The position numbers and the translations under genes are program-made. DNA of 8,553 nt from Burkholderiaceae bacterium. Lineage in GTDB: Bacteria > Pseudomonadota > Gammaproteobacteria > Burkholderiales > Burkholderiaceae. The stretch's first letter is position 1. The number at the start of each line of letters is the position of its first letter. Of this stretch, positions 1 through 6,388 are shown in pieces. The notes under the pieces are model-generated. The model searched no databases. It saw only the letters and a program-made list of their open reading frames with translations, and was not told where the DNA came from. The stretch is from the NCBI GenBank assembly GCA_017997515.1, contig JAGOEY010000063.1, positions 1 to 8,553 on the forward strand. Direction: 5' to 3'.

Positions 1-260
1 CGCTTCCCTGAGGGAAGCACTAGCTGGTTTAAGAAACCTTCCGCGACACGGCTGAACCGATTGGCGGATGCGACTGTGGCTGGGGAAGGGCCTTGGTAAC
101 AGCGCGGATTGTGCCACTGAATGGCAACGACAGCTATCACGACCTGCCGATGCCCTGCACAAATTCACGCAGTGCGGGCTTTTCCCCACAACTGAGCCAG
201 ACGATCGGCCACACCACAGGGGGGCGAAATATGCGCGGAAATGTGAGCGCTGGACAAAAG
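1..260. other. Left flank without a recognisable gene
   Basis: No gene is recognised here. The plus-strand frame from base 1 stays open for 36 codons to a TAA at 109-111 (RFPEGSTSWFKK...), and could be the end of a converging gene cut by the window, but codon choice and sequence give no family. Two short hairpins are visible: GCTTCCC/GGGAAGC (2-18) and GGTTT/AAACC (26-38), neither with a T run. I saw no copy of the tRNA-Pro 3' end, so there is no sign of an attachment site or integrated element. Confidence 0.3.
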
Positions 261-261
261 A

Positions 262-300
262 AAACGGGGTACAGCAAATGCTGTACCCCGTTTATTTTTT
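262..300 (-). terminator. Strong bidirectional terminator after tRNA-Pro
   Basis: A nearly perfect inverted repeat, AAACGGGGTACAGCA (262-276) and TGCTGTACCCCGTTT (279-293), gives a 14-15 bp stem with a tiny loop. On the minus strand TTTTCTTTT follows, ending the tRNA-Pro transcript about 8 bases after the CCA. On the plus strand TTTATTTTTTT follows, so it could also stop transcripts coming from the left, protecting the tRNA gene from antisense reading. Confidence 0.9.
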
Positions 301-377
301 TGGTCGGTGTGAAAGGATTCGAACCTTCGACCCCTTGCACCCCATGCAAGTGCGCTACCAGGCTGCGCCACACACCG
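301..377 (-). tRNA. tRNA-Pro (anticodon GGG)
   Basis: The 77-nt cloverleaf folds completely: acceptor CGGTGTG/CACACCG, D stem GCGC/GCGC with loop AGCCTGGTA, anticodon stem CTTGC/GCAAG with loop ATGGGGT, five-base variable region, T stem GAAGG/CCTTT (one G-T pair) with loop TTCGAAT, discriminator A and an encoded CCA. Bases 34-36 of the loop are GGG, so it decodes CCC and CCU. It strongly resembles E. coli proL in the D arm and anticodon loop. It lies 28 bases after the MerR gene and is followed by a strong terminator, so it is the last gene of the cluster. Confidence 0.97.
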
Positions 378-390
378 ATCTAAGCCTCAA

Positions 391-396
391 ATTATA
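391..396 (-). promoter_or_regulatory. -10 box of a candidate tRNA-Pro promoter
   Basis: A perfect TATAAT on the minus strand lies 9 bases after the MerR gene stop codon and 13 bases before the mature tRNA 5' end. The corresponding -35 region would fall within the 3' end of the MerR gene and resembles TTGACA poorly. Initiation near 384 would leave a very short 5' extension for RNase P. It suggests the tRNA can be made independently of the long operon, but the missing -35 keeps confidence moderate. Confidence 0.5.
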
Positions 397-405
397 ACCT
401 GCGAA

Positions 406-858
406 TCAGTGGGTTGGCGCGAGTAGTTCACGAATTTCAAATAACTCGCGCCGCACAAGCATCAGCTGCCGAGAAGCTTCTTCGCCACCAACGCCGAGGC
501 TGTCCGAGAAAAGCAAAGTCTCCAGCGCCCCGTCGTCACCTCCACAGCCGTCCGCGTCACCTGATGCAAGGCCATGGGATACCGCCGTGTCACGGCCTGG
601 TTGCACCAGTTCGTGGAGTTTGTTGCGTGCCCCACTGATCGTGAAACCCTGGTCATACAGCAGCTCGCGAATCCGGCGGATCATAAGCACTTCATGGTGC
701 TGGTAATAACGGCGGTTGCCTCGGCGCTTCATGGGCCGCAGCTGGGTGAACTCCTGCTCCCAGTACCGCAGCACATGCGGTTTGACATCACACAAGTCGC
801 CCACCTCACCGATGGTGAAGTAGCGTTTTGCGGGAATGGACGGAAGCGCAGGTGCCAT
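406..858 (-). CDS. MerR-family transcriptional regulator of unknown target
   Basis: A 150-residue DNA-binding protein. The N-terminal winged helix-turn-helix is clear: FTIGEVGDLCDVKPHVLRYWE (14-34) is the MerR recognition pattern, RRGNRRYY (45-52) the wing, and VLMIRRIRELLYDQGFTISGARNKL (57-81) the second helical part. A Gly/Asp-rich stretch (about 97-112) leads to a short helix LMLVRRELFEIRELL (132-146) that probably dimerises. The two cysteines (23 and 105) do not form a MerR metal site, and there is no large effector domain, so no inducer can be named. Genes of this type commonly follow ihfA and precede tRNA-Pro in proteobacteria, for example Pseudomonas, so this is a conserved orphan and not a recent arrival. 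No obvious ribosome binding site precedes ATG 858. The 112-base gap to ihfA shows no confident promoter. Confidence 0.88.
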   Translation of the reverse strand: MAPALPSIPAKRYFTIGEVGDLCDVKPHVLRYWEQEFTQLRPMKRRGNRRYYQHHEVLMIRRIRELLYDQGFTISGARNKLHELVQPGRDTAVSHGLASGDADGCGGDDGALETLLFSDSLGVGGEEASRQLMLVRRELFEIRELLAPTH

Positions 859-970
859 AAGTTACAGGCGGTAAGTTCAGAGCGGAAGGGACGAGGTTAC
901 TGCAAGTACGCCCTTGGCGGGCAATATCTTGTGTGCAGAATTTGGCATTTCCGCCGAGTCACTGCGCGCA

Positions 971-1315
971 CTATGACTGGATTTGCTCCTTGAGCTTGTG
1001 GCTGGCGTGGAACGTGACCACCCGGCGCGCCTGGATCGCAATCGCTTCGCCGGTGCGCGGGTTGCGTCCGGGGCGGGCGGCTTTGGTCCGAATCTGGAAG
1101 TTGCCAAACCCGGATATCTTGACATCGTTGCCTTCCACCAAACTGTCGGAGATGAGGTCAAAGAACGCATCCACCATGTCTTTGGACTCGCGTTTGTTCA
1201 GGCCGATCTGCTCGAACAACAGCTCAGCCAGTTGCGCTTTCGTGAGCGCCGGGGTTTCCAGCGACTCGACGGTGAATTCCATGGTGTCGTCCACTTCTCG
1301 CGTCTCCTTGTTCAT
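971..1315 (-). CDS. ihfA: Integration host factor alpha subunit
   Basis: IHF-alpha pairs with IHF-beta to bend DNA sharply at specific sites, acting in transcription, replication and recombination. The 114-residue product has the HU/IHF fold: N-terminal helices from [32 protein letters not shown], the turn [12 protein letters not shown], and the beta-arm [10 protein letters not shown] (81-90) with Pro86 as the intercalating residue, then [17 protein letters not shown]. About 20 residues before LTKAQ exceed the E. coli form. The start is ambiguous. ATG 1315 overlaps the pheT stop (ATGA) and has no Shine-Dalgarno sequence, so it would rely on coupling. The in-frame GTG at 1294 has AAGGAG 9 bases upstream and would shorten the protein by seven residues. 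ihfA also follows pheT in E. coli. Confidence 0.95.
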   Translation of the reverse strand: MNKETREVDDTMEFTVESLETPALTKAQLAELLFEQIGLNKRESKDMVDAFFDLISDSLVEGNDVKISGFGNFQIRTKAARPGRNPRTGEAIAIQARRVVTFHASHKLKEQIQS

Positions 1316-3750
1316 GCCCGCAATCGGGCGTTGACATCACTGGACAGGCGCGCCAGCACAGCTGCCACTGCAGCCTCAATCTGGTCTTCCGCCAGCGTGC
1401 CTTCGGCGCTGTTGAGGGTCAGGCGCAAAGCCAGGCTCTTCTCACCTGCAGACAGCGCACCCGGCGCTGCCATCTCGCCATCTTTCACGGGCTTGGGGCG
1501 GTACACATCGAACAACACCACGTTGCGCAACAAACCACCCGTAGGTGCGGCATGGACGGCCGCCACCACGTCGGCCAGCGTGACACGCTCCTGCACAATC
1601 ACGGCGATGTCACGCTCCACCGACTGGTGTTTGGCAACGGCACTGAACACGGGCACGGTGCGCTGCACAACGGCATTCAGGTCCAGTTCGAACAGCACCG
1701 GTGTCTGGGTGAAGCCATAACTCTGGCGCCAGCGGGGATGGAGTTCACCAACAAAGCCAATCTCTTGGCCAGCCAATACCACCTTGGCACAACGGCCGGG
1801 GTGCATGGCGGGATGCTCCGCAGGCACAAACTGCGCCACAGCAGGTGCCAGCAAGGCCTCCACATCCCCTTTCAGATCGTAAAAACCTGCGCCCTGCTCT
1901 TTCACGCCCCATTGCAGTCCATCGACGGCACCGTACGCCAGACCCGCCACACGCATGGGTTGGTTAAACCCTTCCACGGTGGTGTCGGAATCGGGCACTG
2001 ACGCATCGCGCAGAAACACGCTACCCACCTCGAATACACGCACCCGGGGTGCCTTGCGGTCGAGGTTAAACTTCAAAACTTGTAGCAAAGAACCCAGCAG
2101 GGACGAGCGCATGACGCTCATTTGGCTTGCAATCGGGTTCAGCAGCTTGATGGGATTGGGGTTGCCCGCCAGCTCATGCTCCCAGCGTTCTTCCACAAAG
2201 CTGAAATTAATGGTCTCCTGGAAGCCCAAACCGGCCAGCGCACGCCGCACGGCGAACGGACTGCGGCGGTTTTCCGGGCGCACCTTGGCAGTGATGGGGG
2301 CCAAGGGCGGCGTGGTCGGCAGCTGGTTGTAGCCGACCATCCGCACCACTTCTTCGATCAGGTCTTCTTCGATCGTCAGGTCGAATCGGTAGGACGGAGG
2401 GGTCACGGTTAACACACCGTCGCCCTCCACCACCGGCAAACCCAGGCGCGTTAGTGCACCGGCGCACTGCGTTTGTGTCAGCGGCATACCAATGATCTTG
2501 GCGGCGCGTGCCACACGCAGCGTGACGGGCTGGGCCTGCGGCACGTTGACCTGTACATCGTCCATTGGCCCGGCTTCGCCGCCGCAGATGTCCAGGATCA
2601 GCTGGGTGATACGTTCCAGGTGCTTCACCGTGGTGCGGGCATCCACACCACGCTCGAAGCGGTGCCCGGCGTCGGTCGAGAAGTTGTAACGACGCGAACG
2701 GCCGGCAATTGATTTGGGCCACCAGAAAGCGGCTTCGGCGTAGATATTGACTGTGTCATCCGACACAGCTGTGGCGTCACCGCCCATGATGCCGGCGAGA
2801 GACTCGACCTGCTGATCATCAGCGATCACGCCGACTTTTTCATCGACCGTGACGGTGTTGCCGTTCAGCAGCTTGAGCTGTTCACCCGGTTGGCCCCAGC
2901 GCACATCGAGTCCACCGTGGATTTTGTCCAAGTCAAAAATATGCGACGGGCGACCCAACTCGAACATCACGTAGTTCGAGATGTCCACCAGTGCCTTCAC
3001 ACTGCGCTGGCCACAACGCGCCAGGCGGTCCACCATCCACTGCGGGGTGGTGGCTTTGGGGTTGACGTTGCGCACCACACGGCCCGAGAAACGGCCACAC
3101 AGGTCGGGGGCGCTGATCTTGACGGACACGCGGTCGGCATTCTTCACGGCGACAGCCGGAAAGCTGGGCTGCAGCAAAGGTGCACCCGTGAGTGCAGCAA
3201 CTTCACGTGCCACGCCGTACACACTCAGGCAATGCGCCAGATTGGGCGTGAGTTTGAGCGTGAACAGCGTGTCATCCAGCGCCAGGTGTTCGCGGATGTT
3301 CTGGCCCAAGGGTGCATCGGCAGCCAGCTCCATCAGGCCGCCGTGGTCTTCGGACAGCTTGAGTTCACGCGCCGAGCACAACATGCCCTGGCTTTCCACG
3401 CCGCGCAGCTTGCCCACCTTGATCAGGAACGGTTTGCCGTCTTCGCCCGGTGGCAATTCGGCACCGACCAGTGCGCAGGGCACACGGATGCCGACCCGCG
3501 CGTTCGGTGCGCCGCAAACAATGTTCAGCAGCTCGGGCTGGCCGACATCCACTGTGCAGACACGCAGGCGGTCAGCGTTCGGGTGTTGTTCAGCCGTCTT
3601 GATTTCGCCCACCACGATGTGGGTGAACGGTGGCGCAACCGGCTTGAGCTCTTCCACCTCCAGACCCGCCATGGTCAGGGTTTCGGCCAGTTGTTCAGTG
3701 CTCAGGTCAGGGTTGCAGAATTCGCGCAACCAGGATTCAGGAAATTGCAT
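1312..3750 (-). CDS. pheT: Phenylalanyl-tRNA synthetase beta subunit
   Basis: The 812-residue beta subunit (795 in E. coli) contributes tRNA recognition and the editing site that hydrolyses Tyr-tRNA-Phe. The domains run in the usual order: N-terminal B1 with the OB-fold tRNA-binding region (FTHIVVGEI to about 150), the B3/B4 editing module (about 213-390, with SLAGIMGG 317-324 and HRFERG 363-368), the B5 domain (about 405-480, [16 protein letters not shown]), the inactive synthetase-like core (about 490-700), and the C-terminal anticodon-binding FDX-ACB domain (about 703-811, opening [15 protein letters not shown]). A loop of about 15 residues around 753-768 ([13 protein letters not shown]) interrupts the usual YR...[11 protein letters not shown] stretch. 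The ribosome binding site is weak, suggesting coupling to pheS. The stop codon overlaps the first start codon of ihfA in an ATGA. Confidence 0.97.
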   Translation of the reverse strand: MQFPESWLREFCNPDLSTEQLAETLTMAGLEVEELKPVAPPFTHIVVGEIKTAEQHPNADRLRVCTVDVGQPELLNIVCGAPNARVGIRVPCALVGAELPPGEDGKPFLIKVGKLRGVESQGMLCSARELKLSEDHGGLMELAADAPLGQNIREHLALDDTLFTLKLTPNLAHCLSVYGVAREVAALTGAPLLQPSFPAVAVKNADRVSVKISAPDLCGRFSGRVVRNVNPKATTPQWMVDRLARCGQRSVKALVDISNYVMFELGRPSHIFDLDKIHGGLDVRWGQPGEQLKLLNGNTVTVDEKVGVIADDQQVESLAGIMGGDATAVSDDTVNIYAEAAFWWPKSIAGRSRRYNFSTDAGHRFERGVDARTTVKHLERITQLILDICGGEAGPMDDVQVNVPQAQPVTLRVARAAKIIGMPLTQTQCAGALTRLGLPVVEGDGVLTVTPPSYRFDLTIEEDLIEEVVRMVGYNQLPTTPPLAPITAKVRPENRRSPFAVRRALAGLGFQETINFSFVEERWEHELAGNPNPIKLLNPIASQMSVMRSSLLGSLLQVLKFNLDRKAPRVRVFEVGSVFLRDASVPDSDTTVEGFNQPMRVAGLAYGAVDGLQWGVKEQGAGFYDLKGDVEALLAPAVAQFVPAEHPAMHPGRCAKVVLAGQEIGFVGELHPRWRQSYGFTQTPVLFELDLNAVVQRTVPVFSAVAKHQSVERDIAVIVQERVTLADVVAAVHAAPTGGLLRNVVLFDVYRPKPVKDGEMAAPGALSAGEKSLALRLTLNSAEGTLAEDQIEAAVAAVLARLSSDVNARLRA

Positions 3751-3770
3751 GTTCGGTACTCGTGAATGGG

Positions 3771-4823
3771 TTATTGAAACTGGCTCAGAAAGCGGATATC
3801 GCCATCAAAAAACAGTCGCAAGTCGTTCACGCCGTAGCGCAACATAGTGAGCCGGTCGGGGCCCATACCAAAGGCAAAACCAATGTATTTTTCAGGGTCC
3901 AGGCCCATGTTGCGCACCACGTTCGGGTGCACTTGGCCAGAGCCCGCCACCTCGAGCCAGCGACCTGACAGCGGCCCGCTCTGGAACTGGATGTCCACTT
4001 CGGCACTGGGCTCGGTGAATGGAAAAAAGCTGGGGCGGAAGCGAAGCACCAGATCGTCCGATTCAAAAAAGGTACGGCAGAAATCCGTGAAGACAACCTT
4101 CAGATCCTTGAAGCTCACGTTCTCGCCGATCCACAGGCCTTCACACTGGTGGAACATCGGCGAGTGGGTGGCGTCGCTGTCCACACGGTAGGTGCGGCCC
4201 GGCGCGATCACGCGGATTTCAGGCATGGCGCCACCGGCATCAATCAGCGCACGGTGTTGCTTCACATGCTGGATCGCATGGCGGATCTGCATCGGGCTGG
4301 TGTGGGTGCGTAGCAGGTTCGGGGCGGTGGCTGTGCCGCCCTCGACGTAAAAAGTGTCGTGCATCGAACGCGCTGGATGGTCTTCGGGCGTGTTCAGTGC
4401 AGTGAAGTTGAACCAGTCGGACTCGATCTCGGGGCCTTGTGCCACTTCAAAACCCATGGAGCCAAAGATCGCCTCGATACGCTCCAGCGTCAGCGACACG
4501 GGATGCAGGCCGCCCTGCCCGCGTTGGCGGCCTGGCAACGTAACGTCCAGCGCTTCGGCTTTGAGTTGGGCGTTCAGCTCGTCGTCGGCCAGCGCCTGGC
4601 GACGGGCTGTCAGCGCAGCTTCAATCGCCTGTTTGGCGAGGTTGATGGCAGCACCCAGGGATTTCTTCTCGTCCACGCTCAGGGCGGCCATACCCTTCAT
4701 CAGCTCGGTGATGCGGCCCGATTTGCCCAGGAACTGCGCCTTGGCATTTTCCAGATCGGCAGGGGTGGCAGCTTGCAGGAAACTGGCCTGTGCGGCCCCG
4801 ACGATGGAATCCAACTCGTTCAT
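3771..4823 (-). CDS. pheS: Phenylalanyl-tRNA synthetase alpha subunit
   Basis: Catalytic subunit of the (alpha-beta)2 class II enzyme that charges tRNA-Phe. The protein has 350 residues against 327 in E. coli. The N-terminal helical tRNA-binding arm covers about 1-95, followed by the catalytic core with [19 protein letters not shown], motif 2 around [12 protein letters not shown] (222-233) and motif 3 around [19 protein letters not shown] (314-332). Ala317 in FAFGMG corresponds to the residue that sets the size of the Phe pocket in E. coli (Ala294). Part of the extra length is an insert of about 15 residues (roughly 185-200) before [13 protein letters not shown]. The start ATG 4823 has AAGAGA upstream. 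pheT follows after 20 bases, consistent with equal synthesis of both subunits. Confidence 0.97.
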   Translation of the reverse strand: MNELDSIVGAAQASFLQAATPADLENAKAQFLGKSGRITELMKGMAALSVDEKKSLGAAINLAKQAIEAALTARRQALADDELNAQLKAEALDVTLPGRQRGQGGLHPVSLTLERIEAIFGSMGFEVAQGPEIESDWFNFTALNTPEDHPARSMHDTFYVEGGTATAPNLLRTHTSPMQIRHAIQHVKQHRALIDAGGAMPEIRVIAPGRTYRVDSDATHSPMFHQCEGLWIGENVSFKDLKVVFTDFCRTFFESDDLVLRFRPSFFPFTEPSAEVDIQFQSGPLSGRWLEVAGSGQVHPNVVRNMGLDPEKYIGFAFGMGPDRLTMLRYGVNDLRLFFDGDIRFLSQFQ

Positions 4824-4844
4824 AAAATTCTCTTGAAAATGACA

Positions 4845-4876
4845 AAGGGCTAGTGCCTTTTAAAGCCCTAGCCCTT
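4845..4876 (-). terminator. Terminator-like hairpin between rplT and pheS (possible attenuator)
   Basis: A perfect 9-bp stem AAGGGCTAG / CTAGCCCTT encloses a 14-base loop. On the minus strand it is followed by a broken T-rich stretch (TTTGTCATTTT), so termination should be partial. On the plus strand GTTTTATTT follows, so it could also work weakly that way. GGGCT occurs twice on the left side, so two registers can pair with the same AGCCC and give alternative folds. It ends 21 bases before pheS, inside the operon, so it would set the ratio of pheST to ribosomal protein transcripts. E. coli has an attenuator at this place, but with a Phe-rich leader peptide that I do not find here. Confidence 0.5.
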
Positions 4877-4894
4877 GTTTTATTTGCACAGGAC

Positions 4895-4911
4895 GCTATT
4901 CAATGAATAGC
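4895..4911. repeat. 17-bp palindrome in the rplT-pheS gap
   Basis: GCTATTCA and TGAATAGC are perfect complementary arms around a single central base, 15 bases after the rplT stop codon. As RNA it would fold as a short hairpin with a few inner pairs opened; as DNA it resembles a dimeric protein operator. There is no T run. Function unknown. Confidence 0.4.
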
Positions 4912-4926
4912 AGTCTGCCGCGAAAA

Positions 4927-5286
4927 TCAAGCAGCCAGCTTGGCCTTGACTTGCTCCACGATGCTGGCAAAAGCCGCCTTGTCATGCACAGCGATATCGG
5001 ACAGCACTTTGCGGTCGATCTCGATGGCAGCCTTCTTCAGGCCATTGGCGAACTGGCTGTAGGTCAGGCCGCATTCACGCGCAGCGGCGTTGATACGGGC
5101 AATCCACAACTGACGGAACACCCGCTTGCGGGTACGACGGTCACGGTAGGCATATTGCCCAGCCTTCATTACCGCTTCTTTGGCGACGCGGTAAACATTG
5201 CCGCGGCGACCGCGGAAACCTTTGGCAAGGGCGAGAACTTTTTTGTGGCGGGCGCGAGCCGTTACACCACGTTTGACGCGAGGCAT
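4927..5286 (-). CDS. rplT: 50S ribosomal protein bL20
   Basis: A 119-residue basic protein that binds 23S rRNA early in large-subunit assembly; family length is about 117-119. The N-terminal arm [33 protein letters not shown] is rich in Arg/Lys, as expected for the extended rRNA-binding tail. The globular C-terminal half carries [18 protein letters not shown] and [14 protein letters not shown]. The start ATG at 5286 has AAGGAG 7 bases upstream. In E. coli and Bacillus, L20 also acts as repressor of its own operon by binding an mRNA site resembling its rRNA target, through the C-terminal domain that is intact here. Confidence 0.97.
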   Translation of the reverse strand: MPRVKRGVTARARHKKVLALAKGFRGRRGNVYRVAKEAVMKAGQYAYRDRRTRKRVFRQLWIARINAAARECGLTYSQFANGLKKAAIEIDRKVLSDIAVHDKAAFASIVEQVKAKLAA

Positions 5287-5311
5287 GTGATTACTCCTTG
5301 TTCGTCGTTAG

Positions 5312-5515
5312 TTAAATGCCACGGCCGGGCAACATTTGCGCGACATGACCCATATTGGTCTCATGCACCGCAGTTGCTCCACGCAGTTGACGCTTGTTCT
5401 TGGTGGTCTTCTTGGTCAAGATGTGACGTTTGAAGGCATGACCGCGTTTAACGGTGCCACCTGGACGGACTCGGAAACGCTTTTTAGCGCTGCTCTTGGT
5501 CTTCATTTTGGGCAT
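5312..5515 (-). CDS. rpmI: 50S ribosomal protein bL35
   Basis: A 67-residue, strongly basic protein starting [16 protein letters not shown] and ending [10 protein letters not shown], of normal bL35 length. The motifs [24 protein letters not shown] and KRQLRG are typical. The open frame extends further upstream to 5686, but the family start at ATG 5515 is preceded by a strong AGGAG 7 bases away, which decides it. It lies 25 bases before rplT, and the pair forms a translational unit that in E. coli is repressed by L20. The long structured gap to infC upstream is the likely control point. Confidence 0.97.
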   Translation of the reverse strand: MPKMKTKSSAKKRFRVRPGGTVKRGHAFKRHILTKKTTKNKRQLRGATAVHETNMGHVAQMLPGRGI

Positions 5516-5711
5516 ATCAATGCTCCTTTTACATTGTGCTCGTGAGGCGTTCGCAAAACCGTTGCGAACTTGTTGGCCCCGAGCCACTTGTGGGCGGCAT
5601 AAAGCCACCACTTTGGTGCAGCGGACGAATCCGCCACGTATGCAGCAGCACTTTTCAGTGCCACCACACTGCCCACACCCACACAAGGCGGATGCCGGAC
5701 AAATCTCTTAC
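5516..5711 (-). promoter_or_regulatory. Structured infC-rpmI intergenic leader, candidate L20-responsive control region
   Basis: This 196-base gap is unusually long for a ribosomal protein operon and holds no ORF I would defend. On the minus strand it holds, in order: GCACT-GAAA-AGTGC (5661-5648, GNRA-type loop), GCGGA-TTCG-TCCGC (5634-5621, UUCG loop, extendable by wobble pairs), an interrupted stem GTGG/GGC with GCC/CCAC (5611-5590), and a perfect 8-bp stem GTTCGCAA/TTGCGAAC with a 5-base loop (5569-5549). The last lies about 25 bases before the rpmI ribosome binding site. In E. coli, L20 represses rpmI-rplT translation through a folded region between infC and rpmI; the same job here is inference from position and structure. 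No convincing promoter was seen. Confidence 0.5.
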
Positions 5712-6302
5712 TTACTCGCTTGCAGCCACCGGTTCGACTGCAGCCTTGGGAGCAGGCTTCTTGCGGCCGGGCGCGATCATCATGATCATCTGGCGCCCTT
5801 CCAGCTTGGGAAACTGCTCCACGATGATCAGGTCACCCAGGTCATCACGGATACGTTGCAGCAAAGCCATGCCGATTTCCTGGTGCGTAATTTCGCGTCC
5901 CCGGAAGCGCAGCGTGATCTTGCACTTGTCACCTTCTTCAAGAAAGCGCCGGATATTGCGCATCTTGATGTTGTAGTCGCCATCATCGGTACCAGGCCGA
6001 AACTTGATTTCCTTGATTTCGATAACCGTCTGTTTGGCCTTGGCCTCCGCCGCACGCTTCTGCTCCTGGTACTTGAACTTGCCGTAGTCCATCAAACGGC
6101 AAACAGGAGGCACTGCGGTCGCCGCAATTTCCACCAGATCAACATCCAGCTCGCCCGCCATACGCAAGGCCTCTGAAATGCTGACGATGCCCAGAGGCTC
6201 GTTGTCAGGCCCGGAAAGTCGAACTTCCGGGGCCATGATTTCCCGATTCAAGCGGTGCTTGCGTTCTTCGCGGTGACGACGGTCACGAAATTCAGTAGCG
6301 AT
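5712..6302 (-). CDS. infC: Translation initiation factor IF-3 (ATC start)
   Basis: IF3 binds the 30S subunit, prevents subunit re-association and checks the start codon and initiator tRNA. The 196-residue product shows the N-terminal domain ([14 protein letters not shown]... [13 protein letters not shown], about 19-80), a Lys/Ala-rich linker (81-91) and the C-terminal domain ([44 protein letters not shown]). A tail of about 16 Pro/Ala-rich residues follows the usual end. The start I prefer is ATC at 6302-6300, giving [10 protein letters not shown]...: a strong AAGGA lies 7 bases upstream, while the in-frame ATG at 6323 lacks any ribosome binding site. IF3 discriminates against non-AUG starts, so rare starts (AUU in E. 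coli) give negative autoregulation; ATC here fits that known scheme. It lies 86 bases after thrS, probably in the same transcript. Confidence 0.95.
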   Translation of the reverse strand: MATEFRDRRHREERKHRLNREIMAPEVRLSGPDNEPLGIVSISEALRMAGELDVDLVEIAATAVPPVCRLMDYGKFKYQEQKRAAEAKAKQTVIEIKEIKFRPGTDDGDYNIKMRNIRRFLEEGDKCKITLRFRGREITHQEIGMALLQRIRDDLGDLIIVEQFPKLEGRQMIMMIAPGRKKPAPKAAVEPVAASE

Positions 6303-6324
6303 GGCTCTATCCTTCAAAAACATT

Positions 6325-6343
6325 TGCTACAAAACATGTAGCA
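6325..6343 (-). promoter_or_regulatory. Hairpin just upstream of infC
   Basis: A perfect 7-bp inverted repeat, TGCTACA / TGTAGCA with a 5-base loop, lies in the 86-base thrS-infC gap, 12 bases before the infC ribosome binding site. It has no following T run, so it is not a normal terminator. It could be an RNA processing or stability element, or part of IF3 translational control. Function is unknown. Confidence 0.4.
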
Positions 6344-6388
6344 CATACCGTACGACTGGCGCGCGTCAGCAGCTTCTTTTATTCAAAA

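Noticed and set aside
180..191. DnaA-box-like stretch TTTTCCCCACA
   Set aside because: Too many mismatches to TTATCCACA, a single copy, and no other sign of a replication origin.
262..377. tRNA-Pro 3' end as an integration (att) site
   Set aside because: tRNA-Pro genes can host integrations, but no repeat of the 3' end and no integrase is visible in the window.
2890..3847. Plus-strand open frames of about 290 codons opposite pheT
   Set aside because: Shadow frames of pheT, with Gln/His/Arg-rich composition and no family resemblance.
5516..5686. Upstream extension of the rpmI frame (Cys/Gly-rich)
   Set aside because: bL35 starts at MPKMKTK with a strong ribosome binding site; the extension covers the structured leader and matches nothing in the family.
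6300..6323. ATG start for infC seven codons upstream
   Set aside because: It has no Shine-Dalgarno sequence, and the strong AAGGA lies inside this extension, correctly spaced for the ATC instead.
6303..6388. Possible promoter for infC (CTGACG with TATGTG, 16-base spacing)
   Set aside because: Both hexamers match the consensus weakly and the gap is short; not enough to call.
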